From positions 310,001 through 374,000 of the IMG/VR virus record IMGVR_UViG_3300028558_000791: a stretch of 64,000 bases of DNA, one strand, 5' to 3'. The notes under the pieces were generated by a model, which was not told where the DNA came from, ran no database searches, and worked only from the letters and a program-made list of their open reading frames with translations. Every line of letters begins with the position of its first letter. The first letter of the stretch is position 1. The position numbers were made by a program, and so were the translations under genes. Below, one piece after another: positions 53,068 to 60,736 of this stretch. Source of the stretch: a virus.

Positions 53068-53708
53068 AGTATGTAGCCTTAGATATTGGTAACGTACTAT
53101 GTCACGTTGACTTTACCGAATTTCTAAACGATTTATCGGCCGAGATGAACATATCTTTAGAAGATGCTATGTACTTCTTGAATCGAAGTCAGAAGCAACA
53201 TGACTTAGGACTTACTGTAATGAAAGATGAGTTGCATGACCATCTTCATCTCAAATCCCCGGTGGTCATAGATAAACTATTGCGATCTTGGAATAGATCT
53301 ATTCAACCAAATTTACATGTTCTAGATATGTACAACTCTATGACTGAGAAGCATGGGCTCCAAGTAGCCTTATTATCCAATATCGGTATTGAACATGCTA
53401 AACAGGCCGAGAATATCCTGTCCCATGGCGGATTCTTTGAAGGAGCTATCAAACATTTCAGTTGTAATGTTGGCGCCCGCAAACCTACCAGTCTATTTTA
53501 CCAAAGCTTTCTAATGGAATATCCAGAATTCCATGGATGTGTATATGTAGATGACGTTCTAGAGAACTTAGAAACTGGTAGAAGATATGGATTTCAGTCC
53601 TATCATTTTGACTTATCTAAGATGGACACTAGTAAAGAATTACCTGAAATTGAGAAGATGATACTAGAAGTAGCTGAAGTCCAGCAGAAAAACCCACGTT
53701 GGCACTGA
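53064..53708 (+). CDS. HAD-family phosphatase-like protein
   Basis: The 214-residue protein shows HAD motifs: 'MKYVALDIGNVL' with nucleophile Asp7 (here DIGN, as in YihX-like members), 'VALLSNIGIEH' with Ser for motif II, 'GARKPTSLFY' with the motif III Lys and 'GCVYVDDVLENL' with the acidic motif IV. A helical cap lies between motif I and II. It may remove phosphate from a sugar phosphate, which would fit the GT-B neighbour upstream (four-base overlap), but substrates are not readable. Confidence 0.75.
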   Translation: MKYVALDIGNVLCHVDFTEFLNDLSAEMNISLEDAMYFLNRSQKQHDLGLTVMKDELHDHLHLKSPVVIDKLLRSWNRSIQPNLHVLDMYNSMTEKHGLQVALLSNIGIEHAKQAENILSHGGFFEGAIKHFSCNVGARKPTSLFYQSFLMEYPEFHGCVYVDDVLENLETGRRYGFQSYHFDLSKMDTSKELPEIEKMILEVAEVQQKNPRWH

Positions 53709-53745
53709 TATATTCACTGTTAGAGCCGTCTATAAAGGATATTAT

Positions 53746-54243
53746 ATGAATAAAGATAACAACGCATCCAATGTCGCCAAGCAATTTCAACCAAAAGGTC
53801 GAGTCAAGGTAATCAACGGAAGCATTTTAGCACCAGAGAACGCAGGACTACGTTTTGTATTGAACGTTGTAAACATGGCTGGCAAGATTGACAGTCCTCT
53901 TTACCCGGTTTTCGAGAAGAAGTGGCCAACTGTTAAGCGTGAAGCTAAGGGTTGGTTCAATGCCCGTGATAACAAGTACAAGCTAGGTGCAGTCGCTACT
54001 AACGCTGTTCAGAGTGACACTTGGGTACTTAGTATGCTATGTCAAAATGCCGAGTTAGAAACTGATTCTGCAGGACTTACTGCCTGTTTGAAGGAAATCT
54101 GCAAGATGGCCAAGTATGAGAGAGCAAGCGTTCATGTTTCTACTCTATTGACTACTGCCCTTCCAGAGTTGCAGGAACTCCTCACTACGGAGTTAGTTGA
54201 CAATGGTGTTTCAGTTTACTTCTACGAAGAGCCGCAAGCTTAA
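53746..54243 (+). CDS. Macro-domain-like protein
   Basis: A 165-residue protein with a macro-like pattern: 'RVKVINGSILAPENAG' as the first strand, 'FVLNVVNMAGKIDSPLYPV' around the usual ligand loop, 'YKLGAVATNAVQSDTWVLSM' as the middle strands and 'ACLKEICKMAKYERASVHVS' as the helix-strand before a final strand 'NGVSVYFY'. Macro domains bind ADP-ribose or hydrolyse its derivatives. The signature glycine loops are poor, so this is a tentative call. AAAGGAT precedes the ATG and the stop overlaps the next gene (TAATG). Confidence 0.45.
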   Translation: MNKDNNASNVAKQFQPKGRVKVINGSILAPENAGLRFVLNVVNMAGKIDSPLYPVFEKKWPTVKREAKGWFNARDNKYKLGAVATNAVQSDTWVLSMLCQNAELETDSAGLTACLKEICKMAKYERASVHVSTLLTTALPELQELLTTELVDNGVSVYFYEEPQA

Positions 54244-54413
54244 TGACCAAGCTAACTGAGACTGTTACTGTAACAAGAGAAGTTCCTTCTCATATTGCAG
54301 ACCTTGTTAGATTTGCGCGGATTGTCTGCGCTCATGATGTGAATACCCTAGATGATAGCGATTTAATTAGGATGGCTAGAGACTTTTGGGACTCGCAGCA
54401 TGGTGAAGACTAA
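54243..54413 (+). CDS. Small hypothetical protein (56 residues)
   Basis: The frame starts at the ATG that overlaps the previous stop and ends directly before the next ATG. The product has a Thr/Val start 'MTKLTETVTVTREVPSH' and an Arg/Asp helix ending 'DFWDSQHGED'. Continuous coupling with both neighbours supports it. Function unknown. Confidence 0.6.
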   Translation: MTKLTETVTVTREVPSHIADLVRFARIVCAHDVNTLDDSDLIRMARDFWDSQHGED

Positions 54414-54878
54414 ATGTTGCGCCTGATTAACATCGGGGCAGGAAACTATGATCTCATTACGGATGTTGAAGAAGTCATAATTCCGCATACTGACATGACA
54501 AAACTCAAACCGGGAGACCGAGTTGATTGTCGTGTGAAGGCGTCCACCATAGTCAGCCCCTATAAAAGCTATGATGAGATTCAGACTTTCGAGATTGTCG
54601 CCATTGACAATCAAGGGTACTATCTTTACGTACCCCATTATTATTCATTGAAGGGCACTACGGTAGCCAATAGCTATCGGTGTAAACAGCTAGGAATTGA
54701 TAAGAAGTTCCTAGACGAAAACATCCTCTATATTCAAGGTAATATGGTAGCGCATGTTCATGAGAAAATGGACGGCTTATCATGTTGTATTTGTCGTGAG
54801 TTCTATAGGTATGCGGAGCCAAATCAGCCTAATGATACCTTGATTTGCTATTCTTGTCGTCAAAATCCATATCGATAA
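54414..54878 (+). CDS. Hypothetical protein with C-terminal zinc-binding Cys
   Basis: A 154-residue beta-rich protein ('PGDRVDCRVKASTIVSPYKS') with a compact C-terminal end carrying Cys pairs 'CCIC' and 'CYSC', which look like a zinc ribbon. The start is the ATG right after the previous stop. Family unknown; the ribbon may bind nucleic acid or another protein. Confidence 0.6.
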   Translation: MLRLINIGAGNYDLITDVEEVIIPHTDMTKLKPGDRVDCRVKASTIVSPYKSYDEIQTFEIVAIDNQGYYLYVPHYYSLKGTTVANSYRCKQLGIDKKFLDENILYIQGNMVAHVHEKMDGLSCCICREFYRYAEPNQPNDTLICYSCRQNPYR

Positions 54879-54893
54879 CTAAGTATTATAGGT

Positions 54894-55670
54894 ATGGCAG
54901 ATTTGGATGACAGCTATTTCGAGACTCTTATTAATCAAACAAAGGGTCTGTTTGGCAATAAAAACCAGCAGAGTGCGCCGGCCTCCCCAACCCCAGGCGG
55001 GCAGGGAAAGCAATTTGTAGTGTCTCCTGGAGGCTTCACGGCCCCAATCCATGGTGCCTGGCACAACTTGGGCGGATTCGCCCCCAGCATGAAGCGCTAC
55101 GATGATGATCCAAAGGCTGCAAAAGGCCGTGGACATTTTGGTGTTGACATGAGCGCTGCTGCCGGAACCCCAGTCTATGCCCTCACTTCAGGCACAGTCA
55201 ATACTGTAGGTACTGACCCAATGGGTGGTAACATCGTAGGCGTTCAACATGCCAATGGTCTATGGTCCTATTACGCCCATCTTTCTACTGCCAGTGTGCA
55301 GAAGGGGGATAAGGTAGATTCCAATACTGTAATTGGTACCGTAGGTAATACGGGCAATGCCGGTAACCCCAATGACCCCCTAAAGACGCAAGAGGGTGGA
55401 AGAACCTGGCCTCACTGTCATTTTGGTATTAAAGAGAATGGTAGCTGGGTTGACCCTGCCAAGTACATTACTATTCCCGCTTATGATCCTAGTTTTGCTA
55501 AGAATCCATCCAAGTATCAAAAATTTTGGGTATCTGATCAGGCCAAGCAAGATGCAGAAGCATTCAACATGAAAGACCACCTCTCTAAACGTAGAGTGGC
55601 CTTCTCTAAAGATGTTGATACATTAATGAAGGTTGCGTTTGAGTACGCTAAAGCCATTAAGAAAACTTAA
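54894..55670 (+). CDS. M23-family zinc endopeptidase
   Basis: In this 258-residue protein the LytM/M23 zinc site is visible: His81 and Asp85 in 'HFGVDMSAAAG', His129 in 'YAHLSTAS', His174 and His176 in 'PHCHFG'. 'GTPVYALTSGTV' is the usual strand. The enzyme cleaves peptide crosslinks of peptidoglycan. A Ser/Pro/Gln-rich N-terminal arm precedes the domain and a helical C-terminal arm follows; no signal peptide is seen, so a virion location is as likely as a lysis role. Its TAA overlaps the convergent gene stop (TTAA shared). Confidence 0.85.
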   Translation: MADLDDSYFETLINQTKGLFGNKNQQSAPASPTPGGQGKQFVVSPGGFTAPIHGAWHNLGGFAPSMKRYDDDPKAAKGRGHFGVDMSAAAGTPVYALTSGTVNTVGTDPMGGNIVGVQHANGLWSYYAHLSTASVQKGDKVDSNTVIGTVGNTGNAGNPNDPLKTQEGGRTWPHCHFGIKENGSWVDPAKYITIPAYDPSFAKNPSKYQKFWVSDQAKQDAEAFNMKDHLSKRRVAFSKDVDTLMKVAFEYAKAIKKT

Positions 55671-55987
55671 CGATCAATCCAGGTAAGGACAACCTCTATA
55701 TTAGAGAGCGCGTGCCCACTGGGCGGAATCAATAGTGGTGCGCCCATCGAGAACCATACTTCATACCTATTGGTGCTAGTATTAAATCCTTGCAACTTGA
55801 AATAGGTATTGAATCCGTATGTTACTCTAGTGGTCGGATTAAACGCTACAAATTGAATCGATGGATTATAGGCAGTGGTAACAAAATTGCTTTGGTAATC
55901 ATGTATTCCTTGACTTCCTGAATATTGTCCAGTCCAAGTTTTAAATAACACATTACCGAAAACACCTAAATCTGTAGTGGTTGACAT
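55667..55987 (-). CDS. Small tail-array protein, paralogue of 63068 gene
   Basis: A 106-residue beta-rich protein. The C-terminal 'FKLQGFNTSTNRYEVWF' and 'PPSGHALSNIEVVLTWIDR' closely parallel 'YKLSGFNQNTSSYETWI' and 'PPSGNTLSNIKIVARWIQ' in the gene at 63068, so the two are paralogues. AAGGATAAAC precedes its ATG. It closes the leftward array. A small tail or fibre-associated role is inferred. Confidence 0.62.
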   Translation of the reverse strand: MSTTTDLGVFGNVLFKTWTGQYSGSQGIHDYQSNFVTTAYNPSIQFVAFNPTTRVTYGFNTYFKLQGFNTSTNRYEVWFSMGAPLLIPPSGHALSNIEVVLTWIDR

Positions 55988-55996
55988 AGTTTATCC

Positions 55997-58753
55997 TTAT
56001 GGGTTCAATCCGCCGGCACCATTCCATCTCATATAGATTCCATTTTGGAGATGTAGAAATTGTGCGGTTCCATTAACAGTACCACCACCAGTATATGGAT
56101 TTAGTCCATTAGTATTGTTTAATGTAAAGTGAGTATTATCAACTACTGTAATAACAAAAGTTCCATTAGCAACAGTATTGCCTGTTACTCCAGTAATGAC
56201 CACCGTCTGTCCAGTTACTAATGTATTAGTTGCAGATGTTGTAATTTGGATTGGTGATGTAGCGGTCGCTCCAGTTACCGTTAGGGATGTCGTGTTATCG
56301 GTGCTTAAAGTAAAGGTTCCAAAGTTAGCTCTTCCTTGTCTAATATTTGGCGCAGTTCCCATAAATCTCTGATTGATAGTATTTACAGTTAAACCACCAA
56401 TAGCAATTGGTAAGCTACCTACGTTATCTGTTGCTGTTCCGCCCCAAATTTCCCAAGGCAATAACTCTGTAGTTCCTGTAAATGGACTATCTCCGGCATT
56501 CGTGGCGTAAGCTGGACTTGCACCAGAAACTCCATCCGCATTTGCCCAGCCCGAAATTAAACAGGTTTCAGGTGCAGAATCTCTGAACGTGTAGCCAAAA
56601 TTATTGGAGTTACCCACTCTCATTTGAATTCCACTATAATCAACAGTATTAACTCCACCATAGACAAATGGTCTATTGGTAGTTGGAGCTAATGGCGATG
56701 GCTCATTGCTAGGTATTCCCATTAGAAGGAGTCCATTGGCGCCTGCACCCTGTGTTCTAGCATACATGAAAACTGATTGACCAAGATCATCACCCATTAC
56801 AGTCATACGATAAGCAATAGCTCCAGTTGTTGAAGCTCCAACAACCGATGCCGCATAAGGTGAAACGGGATTGTTTCCTAAATATTGCGATATGCTGCTA
56901 GTTATTCCGCCTATAGGCCAGTCACCATTTAAGACTCCGCCGAAACCAACACTTACTGATGTTGGAGGCATATTTGGAATGTTAAATGGTTCAACGGCCA
57001 TTCTAGATTGCCATGCAGTTGAGTGCGGGCTTTGTAGAATAATCTTACTATTAAATGAATATCCATCACCACCAGTATATCCAATACGACTTATAGATCC
57101 GGAAGTGGTAGAGGTACCATTACCAATAGACCCATTGAGTGTAAACGTATTACTTCCATTAGTTGTAATTGTCCAAGTGCCATTAGCATTTGTATTTCCA
57201 GTCACACCAGCTATAGTAACTCTTTGACCAGTTAAAAATTGATTGATCGTATTCAAATTAGGTGTAACTTGAATAGGTGCCGTGTTTGTTGTTGATAGCA
57301 TTCCTAAACCAGTAATAAAAGTATTATTTGGGTAGGACGCGTAAAATGAAACTTGAGTTTCAACTTCATACAACCACCAATCCATAGTCTCGTTAGGTGG
57401 AGTATCAGTAGAGCGATAATCAATTGTATAGCCGTTGAAATTATTAACTGTGTTACCAGTAGTCATTGTGCCAGTTCCACCAGTACATCCTGTAAATTGC
57501 GTGCCGCCTGAAATTCCGGTATATGCTACTGTCTGTACCCCTGTAGTTGTAAAGACAAAAATGTTTCCGCTAGTTGGGAATCCGGCCGTGGAAGCGACAT
57601 TTATAGTAGACTGTGGAAGTGATGCATTGTTAGAGCCGACAGCAATAGTGGTGCTGTTGCCAGTATTAGCGGCAGAGATTTTGAAAGCGCCAGAGTTTTT
57701 GGTTGTATAACTGGAACTTTTTAGTACTAGTATTCTACCTGCATCTCCTGTAGTTGGTGCAGTTCCAGATACTACAACTCTAGCAGATTGTGGAATGCTA
57801 ACAGCATAGACTGAGTTAGCGCCAGTCACATTTATCTGTGCTCCCGTTCCTCCAGCAACAGTACCAGATGCGACTAGCATACCTGTAGGTGTTAGAGTTC
57901 CAGAAAAAGCGGTGTAGGCAGCGCCATCAGCCTTAGAACCAACCAGCGTTAATTGTGTCGGGCTAGTAACAACAGTTGGCCATAGTCCATTAAGATTGGC
58001 TGTACCGGCAATTCCGGATGTTAAAACATACTGGCCACTCGTTACTCCGTGTGGTACTTGAGTTGTAATGGTTGCATACTGATTAAGCGTAGTAGTAGCG
58101 GCCGATATTTTAGTTGGTCCACAGAAGATAGTGCTTGCAGCAGAGGTGACAGCATTACCTGTAGCCATAGAACCGGTGCCACCTAGACATCCAGTAAAGG
58201 TCGTTGCACCAATTCCAGTATATGTTACTAGTTGAGTGCCTGCGGAGGTAACGACATAGATAGATCCACTAGTAGGAAATCCTGCTGTTGTGGCTACGTT
58301 GATAGTTGCTTGCGGAAGAGATGCTCCGTTAGATCCTGAAGTTATTGTTGTGGCTTGACCAGATGACATACTACCAGTTCCACCAGTGCAATTTAAGAAT
58401 GCATTAGCTGTAGTACCGGAATATTTGACAGCCTGAATCCCACCAGAAGTATTGACATAAATAGTTCCAGAATTAGGGAAACTAGTTGTTGATATTACAT
58501 TGATGATAGATTGCGGAAGTGATTGTCCATTTGACCCAGCAGCTACGGAGGTTCCATTGCTGGCCGTAAATGTTTGCACATTTGAGTTGTTGATATCCCA
58601 TCCAGTATTAGAAACAACAGAATGACCTAATATTTTGTGCATGAAGACTGGCAACAAATATTGCTGTGTAACCCAGAAGTAATTGACACCACCACCAGGA
58701 GCAAAATATCCAGTGGTTGCCATAGGATAGTCTCTTAGAATATGAACAGCCAT
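55997..58753 (-). CDS. Modular tail protein of the leftward array
   Basis: A 918-residue protein with at least three copies of module A ('SLPQATINVATTAGFPTSG' ... 'FTGCLGGTGSMATGNAV') and two copies of an FCCH-like module B ('GVTGNTNANGTWTIT', 'FTLNGSIGNG'). A GRILVLKS segment also occurs in the 60737 gene. The C-terminal 'GTAPNIRQGRANFGTFTL' and 'NGIYMRWNGAGGLNP' resemble the ends of its neighbours. AGGAGG precedes the ATG. Such modules are typical for phage tail and receptor proteins of variable length. No enzyme motif is present. The ATG overlaps the next gene's stop. Confidence 0.68.
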   Translation of the reverse strand: MAVHILRDYPMATTGYFAPGGGVNYFWVTQQYLLPVFMHKILGHSVVSNTGWDINNSNVQTFTASNGTSVAAGSNGQSLPQSIINVISTTSFPNSGTIYVNTSGGIQAVKYSGTTANAFLNCTGGTGSMSSGQATTITSGSNGASLPQATINVATTAGFPTSGSIYVVTSAGTQLVTYTGIGATTFTGCLGGTGSMATGNAVTSAASTIFCGPTKISAATTTLNQYATITTQVPHGVTSGQYVLTSGIAGTANLNGLWPTVVTSPTQLTLVGSKADGAAYTAFSGTLTPTGMLVASGTVAGGTGAQINVTGANSVYAVSIPQSARVVVSGTAPTTGDAGRILVLKSSSYTTKNSGAFKISAANTGNSTTIAVGSNNASLPQSTINVASTAGFPTSGNIFVFTTTGVQTVAYTGISGGTQFTGCTGGTGTMTTGNTVNNFNGYTIDYRSTDTPPNETMDWWLYEVETQVSFYASYPNNTFITGLGMLSTTNTAPIQVTPNLNTINQFLTGQRVTIAGVTGNTNANGTWTITTNGSNTFTLNGSIGNGTSTTSGSISRIGYTGGDGYSFNSKIILQSPHSTAWQSRMAVEPFNIPNMPPTSVSVGFGGVLNGDWPIGGITSSISQYLGNNPVSPYAASVVGASTTGAIAYRMTVMGDDLGQSVFMYARTQGAGANGLLLMGIPSNEPSPLAPTTNRPFVYGGVNTVDYSGIQMRVGNSNNFGYTFRDSAPETCLISGWANADGVSGASPAYATNAGDSPFTGTTELLPWEIWGGTATDNVGSLPIAIGGLTVNTINQRFMGTAPNIRQGRANFGTFTLSTDNTTSLTVTGATATSPIQITTSATNTLVTGQTVVITGVTGNTVANGTFVITVVDNTHFTLNNTNGLNPYTGGGTVNGTAQFLHLQNGIYMRWNGAGGLNP
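57447..57655 (-). repeat. Module A, third copy in the 55997 gene
   Basis: This copy encodes 'SLPQSTINVASTAGFPTSG' and ends in 'CTGGTGTMTTGNTV', separated from the tandem pair by about 490 bases. Confidence 0.62.
58144..58560 (-). repeat. Module A, two tandem copies in the 55997 gene
   Basis: Two neighbouring copies of about 65-70 codons encode the SLPQ...GFPTSG...GGTG...TG pattern. A third copy is at about 57447-57655. Confidence 0.65.
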
Positions 58754-60729
58754 TACGTTCCTCCTGCCAGTACGTTATACGGTAGGATAGAACCATCCCA
58801 AGGAAGTAATATTCCATTAACTAAATGGATAAACTCACCACTATTTCCAACTAAATAAAATTGTGGTAATGTACCGCCCGTAAACTGCATTGGTCTCATT
58901 CTAGCTCTTGCAAATGAATACTGTCCAGCAGTTGAAGATACTGACATTAAAGCATCACTATATATAACTTGTCCAGTTTTATTTTGATAGGATAGGAATG
59001 TTGATAGGTTAAATCCTACAGTATATGCTGGCAAGATATTTCCTGGAGTACCTATAGTGCCTCCCGTATCACCGCCAAGATTTCTTGTTATCAATTGATG
59101 GGATCTAGTAACTCCATCAAATCCGACCATACCAAAAGATGTAGAAACGGAATCTGTAGTGTTACTTGCAGTTAACCCATTGCCACCAACTAGTATGGCT
59201 AGTAAATTAGGATCTTGTGCTTGCGTATACAATCTAGTTGGAGTGCAAGCCATAAAGTATAATGCTTTAGCGTTCGCTGCACCGTTGGAGTTAGCAGATT
59301 GAACATGGCCAAAGAAAAAGTCAGTATCGGCGAAAATTGTAACGAACCCACTTACGTTTATGTTTGCGCCGTTCAAAGTCACACCGTTAGCACTTGTTCT
59401 TTCTGTCATAGCTGAATTAGAGCCTGTTCCAGAAAAAGTAGCTCCAGACCAGCTACCATTAGGAGATCCTGCCATTCCAAAAGTTCCGAAAGCATTAGCC
59501 GCTCCTCTTAAGAAGAATTGAAATTGGCTTGGGGCTTGTCCAAAATTGATGTTAGCAGCTCCATTCATGGTTCCTACAAAATAGTTACCATTAGCTACTG
59601 CCAACTGAGATGCTGCTACAATATCAATTACTCTGTAGCTAAGTGAAGCTCTAGATGTTAGATTGTTTTTAAGAGTTGATATGTCTGTTGTTCCGCCGCT
59701 AAATGGAACCAATTGCAATTGTGTATTTGATGGCACAGCTACAATCTTGTAAATAGAGTCATCTGTACTTGCCGGATTAACAGATACATTTCCATTAGTG
59801 AACATAGTGCCGGTGCCTCCAGTACATCCAGTAAATATCTGTCCCGTAACAGCATTACCAGTAGTCATAGCTCCAGTACCACCCGTACATCCAGTAAAGC
59901 TAGTTGCAGTTACTCCAGTATATGTTACTACTTGTGCGGCGTTAGCATTCGTAATTACATTGATAGTTCCACTTGTTGGAAATCCGGTTGTGGATCCTAC
60001 ATTGATTGTTGCTTGAGGAAGTGATTGTCCATTAGATCCGACTGCAATAGTAGTATTAACTATTCCAGTATAAGCAACTGTTTGAGTACCAGCATTTGTT
60101 ACTACAAATATGGTTCCACTGTTTGCGAACCCAAGAGTGGATCCTACATTTATATTTGACTGTGGTAGTGTTTGTCCAACAGAAGCCTGACTAACTCCTG
60201 TATTAGCTCCAGCCAACCAGACAACTACATGCTTACCTATCATAGTAGCTGGACTAAATGGAGTTGAGGCAGAAGCTGTTAAGGTGCTACCGATAGAAGA
60301 GGTGACTCCATCGTTTCCTACAGCCAAAACACTTGCTCCCTCAAAAAATCCGGCCGGACCGCTGGTTGGAGAAATTGGCATTCCTCCCGGTACAAATACT
60401 TGACCACCACTAGTATAAGTGGCATTGCCAACAGCTCCATTCAAACTGAATTGAGTAGAGCTTACAACGGTAACGTTCCAACCACCATTGGCATTGGTAT
60501 TTCCACCTACGTTATATACGCCGACTAATTGGTTATTAGATAGATTATGGGGAGTGGAGGTAGTTATTGTAATTGGGTTGGCATTAGAGGCTGCAATTAC
60601 GTTAAGCATTTGGTTAGTGCCATTGACGCAATACGCCCAAAACTCATAGCACAACTTCATGAAGATAGGGATATCCTTACCATTCGTTCCTGTTGTGTAT
60701 TGTAAACCTCTAAGTAATTTTAAAGCCAT
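58753..60729 (-). CDS. Modular tail protein of the leftward array
   Basis: A 658-residue protein with a conserved short opening ('MALKLLRGLQYTTGTNG') resembling the array neighbours. It holds an N-terminal module B ('GGNTNANGGWNVTVVS', 'FSLNGAVGNATYTSGG') and a nested pair of module A. The C-terminal 'EFIHLVNGILLPWDGSILP' matches its neighbours' ends. AAGGATAAA precedes the ATG, with the same leader seen at the 55987 gene. Likely a tail or receptor-binding component. Confidence 0.66.
   Translation of the reverse strand: MALKLLRGLQYTTGTNGKDIPIFMKLCYEFWAYCVNGTNQMLNVIAASNANPITITTSTPHNLSNNQLVGVYNVGGNTNANGGWNVTVVSSTQFSLNGAVGNATYTSGGQVFVPGGMPISPTSGPAGFFEGASVLAVGNDGVTSSIGSTLTASASTPFSPATMIGKHVVVWLAGANTGVSQASVGQTLPQSNINVGSTLGFANSGTIFVVTNAGTQTVAYTGIVNTTIAVGSNGQSLPQATINVGSTTGFPTSGTINVITNANAAQVVTYTGVTATSFTGCTGGTGAMTTGNAVTGQIFTGCTGGTGTMFTNGNVSVNPASTDDSIYKIVAVPSNTQLQLVPFSGGTTDISTLKNNLTSRASLSYRVIDIVAASQLAVANGNYFVGTMNGAANINFGQAPSQFQFFLRGAANAFGTFGMAGSPNGSWSGATFSGTGSNSAMTERTSANGVTLNGANINVSGFVTIFADTDFFFGHVQSANSNGAANAKALYFMACTPTRLYTQAQDPNLLAILVGGNGLTASNTTDSVSTSFGMVGFDGVTRSHQLITRNLGGDTGGTIGTPGNILPAYTVGFNLSTFLSYQNKTGQVIYSDALMSVSSTAGQYSFARARMRPMQFTGGTLPQFYLVGNSGEFIHLVNGILLPWDGSILPYNVLAGGT
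59803..60175 (-). repeat. Nested pair of module A in the 58753 gene
   Basis: One copy seems to be interrupted by another: its front half ('TLPQSNINVGSTLGFANSG' to 'TVAYTGI') is followed by a full second copy, and only then comes the missing rear half ('QIFTGCTGGTGTMF'). The inner copy spans about 59843-60062. Confidence 0.6.
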
Positions 60730-60736
60730 TTTATCC

